Below, piece after piece: positions 1 to 5,868 of a DNA stretch of 5,868 nucleotides. The DNA is taken from positions 8,015-13,882 of the forward strand of contig JAJQCI010000205.1 of the NCBI GenBank assembly GCA_021202835.1, written 5' to 3'. The position numbers and the translations under genes were made by a program. Each line of letters begins with the position of its first letter. Positions within the stretch are counted from its first letter, which is position 1. This stretch comes from Clostridiales bacterium (lineage in GTDB: Bacteria; Bacillota; Clostridia; Lachnospirales; CAG-274). Under the pieces are notes generated by a model. The model ran no database searches, was not told the DNA's origin, and saw nothing but the letters and a program-made list of their open reading frames with translations.

Positions 1-77
1 ATACTTAAAGGGTAAAGAATTTAAGAAAGCAAATCAGCCTTTACTTAACGTTCTTTATAATTTACGGAGGTGATTTT

Positions 78-239
78 ATGAGCGAAATCAACAGAGCAAT
101 AAGATGCAGTGTTGACACCTGCAGATTTCACGACCGCAGTCAGTATTGTACCTTAGAAGGCATCAAGGTCGGAAGAGAGTGTGAATGTTCAAAGGATAAA
201 TGCGACACTGAGTGCGCAAGCTTTGAATATATGAACTGA
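78..239 (+). CDS. Small cysteine-rich DUF1540 domain protein
   Basis: This is a 53-residue protein. It starts at an ATG preceded by a strong Shine-Dalgarno (GGAGGTG at 66-72, 7 bases between GGAGG and ATG) and ends in TGA. It has seven cysteines (residues 10, 15, 24, 35, 37, 42, 46). They lie in the pattern typical of the DUF1540 family: a C-x-V-x-x-C start (residues 10-15), a central C-T-L-x-x-I-x-V block (24-31), and a T-x-C-A-S-F ending (44-49). There is no signal peptide or membrane segment, so it should be cytoplasmic. The function of DUF1540 is not established; the cysteine spacing would suit metal binding, but that is inference. It is transcribed towards tex and has its own terminator just downstream. 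It is too short for usual ORF cut-offs, but the family pattern and ribosome binding site make it a firm gene call. Confidence 0.9.
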   Translation: MSEINRAIRCSVDTCRFHDRSQYCTLEGIKVGRECECSKDKCDTECASFEYMN

Positions 240-260
240 CTTCCTCTCATTTAGATTTAA

Positions 261-284
261 GCCGCTTTCGGGCGGCCTTTTTTT
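261..284 (+). terminator. Intrinsic terminator after the DUF1540 gene, overlapping the tex 3' end
   Basis: A GC-rich stem pairs GCCGC (261-265) with GCGGC (272-276) around a six-base loop. It is followed by a run of seven T (278-284), the classic rho-independent form on the + strand, 21 bases after the DUF1540 stop. The last T residues overlap the complement of the tex stop codon (283-285). On the minus strand the same stem is followed only by TTAAAT, so it may stop tex transcripts but more weakly. Confidence 0.85.
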
Positions 285-2430
285 ATATCTTCATAGTCAG
301 TGAAATTCTGCCCTTTTCCTTATCCACCGACAAAACCTTAACGTCTATGATATCCCCCAGCTTAACAGCCTCAAGGGGGTGCTTTATATATTTGTTTGAA
401 ATCTGCGAAATGTGAACAAGCCCGTCCTGATGAACGCCTATGTCAACAAAACAGCCGAAATCTATAACATTCCTTACCGTTCCCTTAAGAACCATGCCCT
501 CTTTTAAGTCGTCCATAGTCAAAACATCGCTTTTAAGTATGGGCTTTGGCATGTCGTCTCTGGGGTCCCTGCCCGGCTTTTCAAGCTCTGAGAGAATATC
601 CCTTAAGGTGGGCTCCCCTATTTCAAGCTCCCTTGCGGTTCTTGAAACATTAATCAGCTTATGAATGTTCTTTACTTTATTATGCCTTATATCATCGTCG
701 CTTGCGGAAATTTTTTTAAGAATCTCCCTTGCGGCGCCATAGCTTTCAGGGTGAACGCCTGTGTTGTCCAAAATTTCATCGCCGTCGGTTATTCTTAAGA
801 AGCCGGCGCACTGTTCAAAGGCTTTGGGCCCCAGCTTTTTAACCTTGAGAAGCTCCTTACGGTTTTTAAACTTTCCGTTTTCTTCCCTGTAGGCGATTAT
901 GTTTTTGGCTACGGCCGAGCTTATACCGGCTACATATGAAAGAAGTGAGGGAGAAGCAGTGTTCAAGTCGGCGCCTACCGAGTTTACACAGCTTTCAACC
1001 ACACCGCCCAGACATTCGTCGAGACGCTTTTTGTCCATGTCATGCTGATACTGGCCTACACCTATACTCTTGGGGTCTATTTTAACAAGCTCCGCAAGGG
1101 GATCCTGAAGGCGGCGGGCCAGCGAAACAGCCGAACGAATTGAAACATCAAAATCGGGGAATTCCTGTGCGCCCAGCTTGGAAGCGGAATAAACGGAAGC
1201 CCCTGCCTCGTTTACTATGGCGTAGCACAAATCCTTCCTGCCGATTTCTTTTATGATATCGGCGGCGAAGGTCTCTGTTTCTCTGGAGGCTGTGCCGTTG
1301 CCTATGGCCACAATGTCAACATTATATTTTTCTATCTTTTCCTTGACAATTTTTCGTGAGGCGGCGATTTTGCTCTCCGAATGGGGCTTAGTGCAGTAGA
1401 TAACCCCCGTTGAGAGAACCTTTCCCGTTCCGTCGACAACAGCCGTCTTACAGCCTGTTCTGTAGCCCGGGTCAAGAGCCATAACCACCTTGTCTTTAAT
1501 AGGGGGCTGGAGAAGAAGCTGTCTTAAGTTTGCGTCAAAAACCTTCATTGCCCCCTCGCTTGCCCTCTCTGTCATAAGGTTTCTTATTTCTCTTTCTATA
1601 GAGGGCTCTATAAGCCTTTTATATGCGTCCTCGGCTGTTTCCTTTAAAACAGGAGTTGTATATGTATTTTCGGAGGCAATAATTTGGTTTTCCAAATATC
1701 CGAGAATTTCCTCCGCAGGCGCTTCAATGCTTACCTTTAAAAAGCCTTCCTTTTCACCTCTGTTTATCGCCAAAATTCTGTGGCCGGCGATTTTGGAAAC
1801 AGGCTCTGTGAAGTCATAATAATTTTCGTAAACACTCTTTTCTTCGCTGTCTGCGGCTGTTGAAACAATAACACCCTTTTTCTCCGTCAGTTCTCTTATG
1901 GCTGCTCTGTAATCGGCATTGTCGGAAATCATTTCGGCAATAATGTCCTTGGCGCCGTTTAAGGCCTCCGCCGCCGATTTCACCTCTTTTTCTTCGCTTA
2001 CATATTCCTCGGCATAAACCTCAAGAGGTTTGTCGGCGTTCTGAAGAAGAATGAAAGCCGAAAGGCCTTCAAGCCCCTTTTCCTTGGCTATTGAAGCTCT
2101 GGTTCTTCTCTTTGGCCTGTAGGGCCTGTAAATGTCGTCTATTTCGGTGACTGTTTCCGCCTTGTCAAGAGCGGATTCTATTTCTTCTGTAAGCTTGCCC
2201 TGTTCGTCGATAAGCTTTCTGACTGACTCTCTCTTTTCGTCCAAATTGCGAAGAGACATAAGTCTGTCATAAAGCTCTCTTATAATCTGGTCGTCAAGTG
2301 AGCCTGTCAGCTCCTTTCTGTATCTGGCTATAAAGGGAATCGTGTTTCCCTCGTCTATAAGCTTAACCGTGTTTTCCGTCTGCGTCTGTTTTAAGTTAAA
2401 TTCATCGCATAATTTTTTAATAATATCCAT
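283..2430 (-). CDS. tex: Tex, S1-domain RNA-binding transcription accessory protein
   Basis: Tex is a cytoplasmic nucleic-acid-binding protein linked to transcription and RNA metabolism. The product is 715 residues with the usual order: an N-terminal helical region (about 1-190, including the conserved IPFIARYRKE near 31-40 and DIYRPYRPKRRTRA near 99-112); a YqgF/RNase H-like domain (about 313-428, with ALDPGYRTG and the NEAGASVYSAS stretch); a GVGQYQHD motif (about 457-464); helix-hairpin-helix repeats (about 488-548); and a C-terminal S1 domain (about 643-715, GTVRNVIDFGCFVDIG and GLVHIS). An in-frame ATG exists 17 codons upstream (2481), but the family start is MDIIKKL and an AGAGG lies 7 bases before it, so 2430 is preferred. 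The start overlaps the upstream phosphoesterase by 14 bases, which suggests translational coupling. The frame is intact and the length normal for the family. Confidence 0.95.
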   Translation of the reverse strand: MDIIKKLCDEFNLKQTQTENTVKLIDEGNTIPFIARYRKELTGSLDDQIIRELYDRLMSLRNLDEKRESVRKLIDEQGKLTEEIESALDKAETVTEIDDIYRPYRPKRRTRASIAKEKGLEGLSAFILLQNADKPLEVYAEEYVSEEKEVKSAAEALNGAKDIIAEMISDNADYRAAIRELTEKKGVIVSTAADSEEKSVYENYYDFTEPVSKIAGHRILAINRGEKEGFLKVSIEAPAEEILGYLENQIIASENTYTTPVLKETAEDAYKRLIEPSIEREIRNLMTERASEGAMKVFDANLRQLLLQPPIKDKVVMALDPGYRTGCKTAVVDGTGKVLSTGVIYCTKPHSESKIAASRKIVKEKIEKYNVDIVAIGNGTASRETETFAADIIKEIGRKDLCYAIVNEAGASVYSASKLGAQEFPDFDVSIRSAVSLARRLQDPLAELVKIDPKSIGVGQYQHDMDKKRLDECLGGVVESCVNSVGADLNTASPSLLSYVAGISSAVAKNIIAYREENGKFKNRKELLKVKKLGPKAFEQCAGFLRITDGDEILDNTGVHPESYGAAREILKKISASDDDIRHNKVKNIHKLINVSRTARELEIGEPTLRDILSELEKPGRDPRDDMPKPILKSDVLTMDDLKEGMVLKGTVRNVIDFGCFVDIGVHQDGLVHISQISNKYIKHPLEAVKLGDIIDVKVLSVDKEKGRISLTMKI

Positions 2431-2932
2431 GTTCCAACCTCTTATATTCGTTTTTGTATATTCCGTAAATCGAAGCTTCAACGCCCTCCTCTGTTATGTC
2501 CAAAAGGCCGAAGGTTTTAACCGCTCCCTGTCTGGGAAGAGAAAGACTGCCCGGGTTAAAAATCAAAATTCCGTCGTAAAAATCTATTTCCGGAACGTGC
2601 GTATGGCCGTAAAGGGCAATATCACAGTCGTTTTCCGCCGCACAGTAAACAAGCCTTAATCTGTCATATTTTACGTCTTCTCTGTGGCCGTGGCAGATAT
2701 ACATTCTGTGGTCTGAAAGCTCCCCTATTTTGGATGTGGGTGCCTTACAGAAATCACAATTTCCCTTAACAGCCCAAAACCTGAGCTTAAGATATTTTCT
2801 TCTGAGCATAAGTGCGTCGTCGAAGTGATCTCCCAGATGCATAAAGCCGTCTATTTGATTTTCGAAATCCTTAAGTACCTTTTCGGCATATGAAAGCATG
2901 CCATGGGTATCCGACATAACGAGTATCTTCAT
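2417..2932 (-). CDS. YfcE/MJ0936-type metallophosphoesterase
   Basis: This is a 171-residue cytoplasmic calcineurin-like phosphoesterase with all the metal-binding motifs visible in order: SDTHG (D8, H10), GD with downstream D (G34-D35...D39), GNCD (57-60), HGH (81-83), and GHTH (109-112), followed by NPGS (126-129). These residues bind two divalent metals. Relatives such as E. coli YfcE and MJ0936 hydrolyse phosphodiesters in vitro; the physiological substrate is unclear, so I give no symbol. The start abuts the ancestral stop codon of rdgB (TAAATG), with GAGG 11 bases upstream (2944-2947) inside the rdgB tail. Its 3' end overlaps the tex start. Linkage with rdgB is common in Clostridia and hints at a nucleotide-related role, but that is inference. 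Because rdgB now stops at 3001, ribosomes no longer arrive directly at this start, which could lower its translation. Confidence 0.93.
   Translation of the reverse strand: MKILVMSDTHGMLSYAEKVLKDFENQIDGFMHLGDHFDDALMLRRKYLKLRFWAVKGNCDFCKAPTSKIGELSDHRMYICHGHREDVKYDRLRLVYCAAENDCDIALYGHTHVPEIDFYDGILIFNPGSLSLPRQGAVKTFGLLDITEEGVEASIYGIYKNEYKRLEHGYY
2438..2442 (-). promoter_or_regulatory. Ribosome binding site that decides the tex start
   Basis: AGAGG on the minus strand lies 7 bases before the ATG at 2428-2430, inside the end of the phosphoesterase gene. It supports the 715-residue Tex over the 732-residue version starting at 2481. The extra 17 residues of that longer version do not resemble Tex N-termini as I know them. 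Confidence 0.75.
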
Positions 2933-3534
2933 TTATATTTTAACCTCAAATCTTTTTAAAAGAATATCCTTCATTGCCCTGAGGGCTTTGCCCCTGTGGC
3001 TTATTTTGTTTTTTTCCTCAAGTGAAATTTAACTCCGTATTCCGGCAGGAAAAATATAGGGTCATAGCCGAAGCCGTTTTCTCCCGATATTTTGTGAGCG
3101 ATTATGCCCTCCATTGTTTCCTTTGCCTGTAAAATTTCAAATTTTCCGTTCTCCGAGGGCACTGCTGCCGTTATACAGCAGACAAACCTTGCCCCTCTTT
3201 TATCATCGGGAACATCCTTCATAAGCTCCAAAATTGCCGAGTTTTTAACATCATATGATGTGTCGTGGCCCATAAATCTGGCGGATTCAACCCCGGGCTT
3301 TCCGCCCAAAAAGTCGATTTCCAAGCCGGAATCATCTGCCAAAACACACAGGCCGCTTTGCTCTGCGGCGTAAAGGGCTTTAAGCCTTGAGTTTTCTTCA
3401 AAGGTTTTGCCTGTTTCTTGGGCTTCTCCTTCAACGCCTGCTTCGGCCATTGAGACAATATCGAAATATTCTCCCAAAACAGCCTTTATTTCTCTGAGTT
3501 TGCCCTCATTGTGGGTTGCAAATACAATTTTCAT
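2933..3534 (-). pseudogene. rdgB: RdgB/HAM1 XTP/dITP pyrophosphatase, frame-disrupted near the C-terminus
   Basis: The family hydrolyses dITP, XTP and similar non-canonical purine nucleotides to monophosphates plus pyrophosphate, keeping them out of DNA and RNA. The open frame runs from ATG 3534 to TAA 3001 (177 residues). It shows the T7-H-N-x-x-K12 phosphate-binding start, the ADDSG metal/catalytic motif (66-70) and GENGFGYDPIFF (151-162). After F170 it diverges into a short lysine-rich tail. The family's conserved C-terminus continues in the -1 frame: 30 residues, SLEEKNKISHRGKALRAMKD at 3025-2966 and then ten more to a TAA at 2933-2935. The interval from PIFF to SHR is normally about 19 residues in homologues I recall (E. 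coli RdgB). It fits if about 10 bases encoding A-E-L are missing at 3022-3027, which restores a 203-residue protein. The lost SHR motif contacts the base, so the 177-residue product is probably inactive. The start is sound: AGAGGTG (3541-3547) lies 6 bases before the ATG, which follows directly on the amidase stop. A sequencing or assembly error is the main alternative. Confidence 0.85.
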
Positions 3535-5670
3535 TTATAACACCTCTAAAAGCGCCGCATAAATCGCTTCGGCAACAAGCTGTCTGTAGCTGTCGGTTCC
3601 CATTTTGGAAGCCTCGGCGGCGTTCGTAATAAAGCCCACCTCAATAAGTGTGGCCGGGTTGTCGGCTTCTCTCAGGACATGGAGGTTTGAGGTTTTTATG
3701 CCTCTTTCGTTTGCCCCCAGATATTCAATCATTTTGTTATAGCAGGCCTCCGCAAGGTCATAGCTTGTAAGGCCGTTTTCGTCCTTATTTTCATACTGCC
3801 AGTAAACCTCAACGCCGTTGGCCGATGTGTTTGAGGTTCCGCCTGAATTTATGTGAACCGAAACAAAGGGGCAGTCTATTTCGTTTCCGAAATCGGAGCG
3901 TTCCTGCAGGGAAACATATGTGTCGTCAAGCCTTGTGAAATAGGCCTTTATTTCTCCGTCGGCTTCTATAAGAGACTTGATTTTGAGAACTATATCAAGA
4001 TTAAGGTCTTTCTCGTCAAGTCCGTTTGCCGATGCACCGCTGTCGCTTCCGCCGTGGCCTGCGTCTATAACTACAATCTTATCATATTTATCGTGAATGT
4101 CAACACAGCTTATGTAAATATTATTTTTGTCTTCTGTAATAACAAAAGCCGAAACAACCTTTTCGTTAAATGTCAAAACAGTGTTTGAGCCGCTTAGACT
4201 TATGCTCATTGAATTAAGCCTTTCAGACTCTTCAAAATAAATTTCACCCGTGCCGTAGTCACTGCTGAAATTACCCGGCAGAGTTATTATATATTTAAGG
4301 TTTTGATAGTCGTCCTCTTCCTTTATAGAGCTTAAAGATATACTGCTTTTCTTCGTAAGGGTGATTGTGTCTGTTCCCTCGTCGGCGATAAGGTTTGAAT
4401 AGTCGGTTTGATATATTGTTATAACCACCGTTGCTCCCGTTGCCGTTGTTCTGTAGGCAGCTTCCTCCTTAAGCTTAAAGGTGATAACTGCGTCACTGCC
4501 CGAAGCGGAGATATCGGTTGAGGAGATGTAAAGAGAATTTCTCTTAAGGGTCTGCTCTGCCGCCGTAAGCTCCGTGTCTTTAAAGGTAACCGTAATTGTG
4601 TCTTCGTCGGCGGTAATCTCAGGCTTTTCAAGGTCATGACCCATAACGGTAAACACGTCTGAGCTTTCGTTAGTCACCTGCTTATAGTTAGTGATTTCCG
4701 GCGAAGGATAATATATATAAATTGCTTTTCTGTCTGCCGTAAGGCTTACGTTAAATTCCATATCGGAGGTATCCATAGCTATTCTTACTATATTATAGTT
4801 GTCTTCATATCTTTCCCCTGCTCTTATTTCGGAAATTCCTCCGACGGAAGCGGCCATTCTGACTCTGCCTATATCCGATGTGGCGGCGTAAATATCAAGA
4901 TAATATCTTCCGTCTGTTACATATCCGGTGACAACCCTGCTTATTTCGTCGTCGGCTTCTATTTTTATATATGTTTTGTCTTCGCCCTGATAAATTCCCG
5001 TTATTTTACAGTCATAGTGGTTAGCATCCGTAAGGTCATAAAGCTCATTGGGCAGGCCTGCGGTGTCTGTGCCTATTGTAATAAGACTGTAGCCGGCTTC
5101 GGTGGTTGACTCTGCGGCCGTTTCCGTTGTTGTCGTGACAGATGAAGCCGCCTGTGTGACGGAGGAAGCCGAAGACGTATCGGAACCGCCGCTTGAAATT
5201 TTAACCGTTCTTGTGGAATTATCCCATTCTACGCCGTAGCCCATAGTTTCAGAAACAAATCTGGCCGGAATCATAGTCTTTGAGTTTATAAGCTTCGCCG
5301 GAATATCCATCTGAGTTTCGCTGTTGTTATAATATGCCGTTTTTGAGTTTATCTTAAGAACGAGAAAGTCGCTGCCTTCGGCAACATAAACCTCTTCTCT
5401 GTCGGCGTTCCATGACACCGTTGCCCCCAGCTTTTCAAAAACCTCTCTCGCCGGAACAAGAGTATAGCCCTCATAAATAATAGGGTCCATAGTAAGGTTT
5501 GTCAGCTTCTCACCGTTTACTTCAAGAAAAACCTCTTCCGCATTGTAATAATGAGTTGCCCCGTCGTAATTAAGGTATAAACTGACATATCTGTTTTCCC
5601 CAAAAGCACTGAGACAAAGTATAACCGAAAACAAAGCTGTCAAAATAAAAAACCTAATGTATCTGTTCAT
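3535..5670 (-). CDS. Secreted N-acetylmuramoyl-L-alanine amidase (Amidase_3) with copper-amine-oxidase-like N-terminal domain
   Basis: This 711-residue exported cell-wall hydrolase should cleave the bond between N-acetylmuramic acid and the L-alanine of the stem peptide. Residues 1-24 form a signal peptide (MNRYIR, hydrophobic core, probable cleavage after SAFG); there is no lipobox. Next comes a Cu_amine_oxidN1-type domain (about 45-158), with its two repeats marked by LVPAREVFEKLGA and MIPARFVSETMGY, a Ser/Thr-rich linker (about 159-192), and a long beta-rich middle with an AMIN-like segment (about 215-322) and one or two further divergent units (about 346-523). The C-terminal Amidase_3 domain (about 530-711) has the zinc ligands H539 (DAGHGG), E553 (LDEKDLNL) and H606 (SVHINS), and the catalytic glutamate E677 (LIEVGF). 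All are present, so it should be active. It is the first gene of the minus-strand operon and its stop directly abuts the rdgB ATG. The middle domains are assigned by pattern only. Confidence 0.93.
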   Translation of the reverse strand: MNRYIRFFILTALFSVILCLSAFGENRYVSLYLNYDGATHYYNAEEVFLEVNGEKLTNLTMDPIIYEGYTLVPAREVFEKLGATVSWNADREEVYVAEGSDFLVLKINSKTAYYNNSETQMDIPAKLINSKTMIPARFVSETMGYGVEWDNSTRTVKISSGGSDTSSASSVTQAASSVTTTTETAAESTTEAGYSLITIGTDTAGLPNELYDLTDANHYDCKITGIYQGEDKTYIKIEADDEISRVVTGYVTDGRYYLDIYAATSDIGRVRMAASVGGISEIRAGERYEDNYNIVRIAMDTSDMEFNVSLTADRKAIYIYYPSPEITNYKQVTNESSDVFTVMGHDLEKPEITADEDTITVTFKDTELTAAEQTLKRNSLYISSTDISASGSDAVITFKLKEEAAYRTTATGATVVITIYQTDYSNLIADEGTDTITLTKKSSISLSSIKEEDDYQNLKYIITLPGNFSSDYGTGEIYFEESERLNSMSISLSGSNTVLTFNEKVVSAFVITEDKNNIYISCVDIHDKYDKIVVIDAGHGGSDSGASANGLDEKDLNLDIVLKIKSLIEADGEIKAYFTRLDDTYVSLQERSDFGNEIDCPFVSVHINSGGTSNTSANGVEVYWQYENKDENGLTSYDLAEACYNKMIEYLGANERGIKTSNLHVLREADNPATLIEVGFITNAAEASKMGTDSYRQLVAEAIYAALLEVL

Positions 5671-5681
5671 TTATATTTCAT

Positions 5682-5697
5682 CCTCCTGTTTTCTCCT
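5682..5697 (-). promoter_or_regulatory. Tandem ribosome binding sites before the amidase, with a 4-codon upstream ORF
   Basis: On the minus strand, AGGAGG (5687-5682) lies 11 bases before the amidase ATG, a longer gap than usual. A second AGGAG (5697-5693) lies 11 bases before another ATG (5681-5679), which opens a four-codon frame, M-K-Y-K-stop (5681-5667). Its TGA overlaps the amidase ATG as ATGA. The first site clearly serves the amidase; use of the tiny frame is only a possibility. Confidence 0.55.
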
Positions 5698-5740
5698 GTG
5701 TATTTTAGTTTTCCCTTTCTCAAAAGACACTCATCATAGT

Positions 5741-5749
5741 ATTATAACA
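5741..5749 (-). promoter_or_regulatory. Extended -10 promoter for the amidase-rdgB-phosphoesterase-tex operon
   Basis: Reading the minus strand, TGTTATAAT gives a perfect -10 hexamer TATAAT (5746-5741) with the extended-10 TG one base upstream (5749-5748). No good -35 is seen at 16-18 bases; CACACT is the best fit at 17, and an extended -10 partly compensates for that. The predicted transcript start is about 5734, giving a leader of roughly 64 bases with no strong hairpin. The rest of the upstream stretch to 5868 is AT-rich, and I see no gene in it. Confidence 0.6.
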
Positions 5750-5868
5750 AATTTCCCCCTCAAAGTGTGATGTATTTTTTATTTTTAATCTAAATGTAAC
5801 ATGCCTGAAACAAAACGAAAATATAGTTGAAATATTTTTTACAATTAATAGGCTTGATTACTTGATAT

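Noticed and set aside
56..61. Perfect TATAAT before the DUF1540 gene
   Set aside because: A transcript from it would begin near 68, inside the Shine-Dalgarno (66-72), and no -35 or extended -10 fits. The real promoter may be further left or outside the window.
1490..1819. Open frame of 109 codons on the + strand inside tex
   Set aside because: It is antisense to a well-conserved part of tex and has no recognisable domain. It is a codon-bias shadow, as are the other + strand frames within 440-4188.
2431..2481. Longer 732-residue Tex starting at 2481
   Set aside because: The 17 extra residues do not match Tex N-termini and overlap the phosphoesterase further. The internal ATG at 2430 has a good ribosome binding site and the family start MDIIKKL.
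2976..2993. Overlapping GCCC-TGA-GGGC and GGGC-TTT-GCCC hairpins in the untranslated rdgB tail
   Set aside because: The stems are only 4 base pairs, no U-run follows, and the bases encode the conserved HRGKALRAM of the ancestral frame, so protein coding explains them.
3219..3458. Alternative minus-strand frame of 79 codons inside rdgB
   Set aside because: It is an out-of-frame shadow of the conserved RdgB N-terminal region, with low-complexity Lys/Pro/Gln content and no family match.
5827..5850. Possible rightward promoter (TTGAAA with TTAATA)
   Set aside because: The spacer is 12 bases, too short for a normal sigma-A promoter, and no gene is visible downstream within the window.
5853..5866. 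Direct repeat CTTGAT-TA-CTTGAT near the right edge
   Set aside because: Six-base units in AT-rich DNA are easily due to chance, and nothing nearby ties them to an operator.

Overview
The window looks like a chromosomal housekeeping segment from a low-to-moderate GC Firmicute, most likely a Clostridia/Lachnospiraceae-type anaerobe. This is inferred from strong AGGAGG-type ribosome binding sites, a short DUF1540 protein, and a cell-wall amidase built on a copper-amine-oxidase-like N-terminal domain. I cannot name a genus. I see no mobile element, CRISPR array, tRNA or rRNA.

Layout. At the left, on the + strand, is a 53-residue cysteine-rich DUF1540 protein (78-239). It is followed by an intrinsic terminator (261-284) whose T-tract runs into the stop codon of the convergent gene. 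Everything else is one minus-strand block that reads right to left: a promoter (-10 near 5741-5746), a secreted N-acetylmuramoyl-L-alanine amidase (5670-3535), an rdgB/HAM1 nucleotide pyrophosphatase (3534-2933, frame-disrupted), a YfcE-type metallophosphoesterase (2932-2417), and tex, an S1-domain RNA-binding protein (2430-283). Junctions are very tight: TAAATG between amidase and rdgB, TAAATG between the ancestral rdgB end and the phosphoesterase, and a 14-base overlap between phosphoesterase and tex. This supports one co-transcribed, translationally coupled operon. The leftmost 65 bases and the stretch right of about 5750 hold no gene that I can support.

The most notable observation is that rdgB is broken. 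The reading frame stops at 3001 after 177 codons. The conserved C-terminal segment, with its SHRGKAL motif, is intact in the -1 frame and ends exactly against the start codon of the next gene. Alignment from memory to the family suggests that about 10 bases, encoding roughly Ala-Glu-Leu, are missing around 3022-3027. This would be a short deletion between TTT repeats rather than a homopolymer miscount.

The operon combines periplasmic/cell-wall hydrolysis (amidase), clean-up of non-canonical nucleotides (RdgB), a small metal-dependent phosphodiesterase, and a transcription/RNA accessory factor (Tex). Linkage of rdgB with a YfcE-type phosphoesterase is familiar in Clostridia. I found no convincing new system; the real leads are the broken rdgB and the unknown function of the DUF1540 protein.
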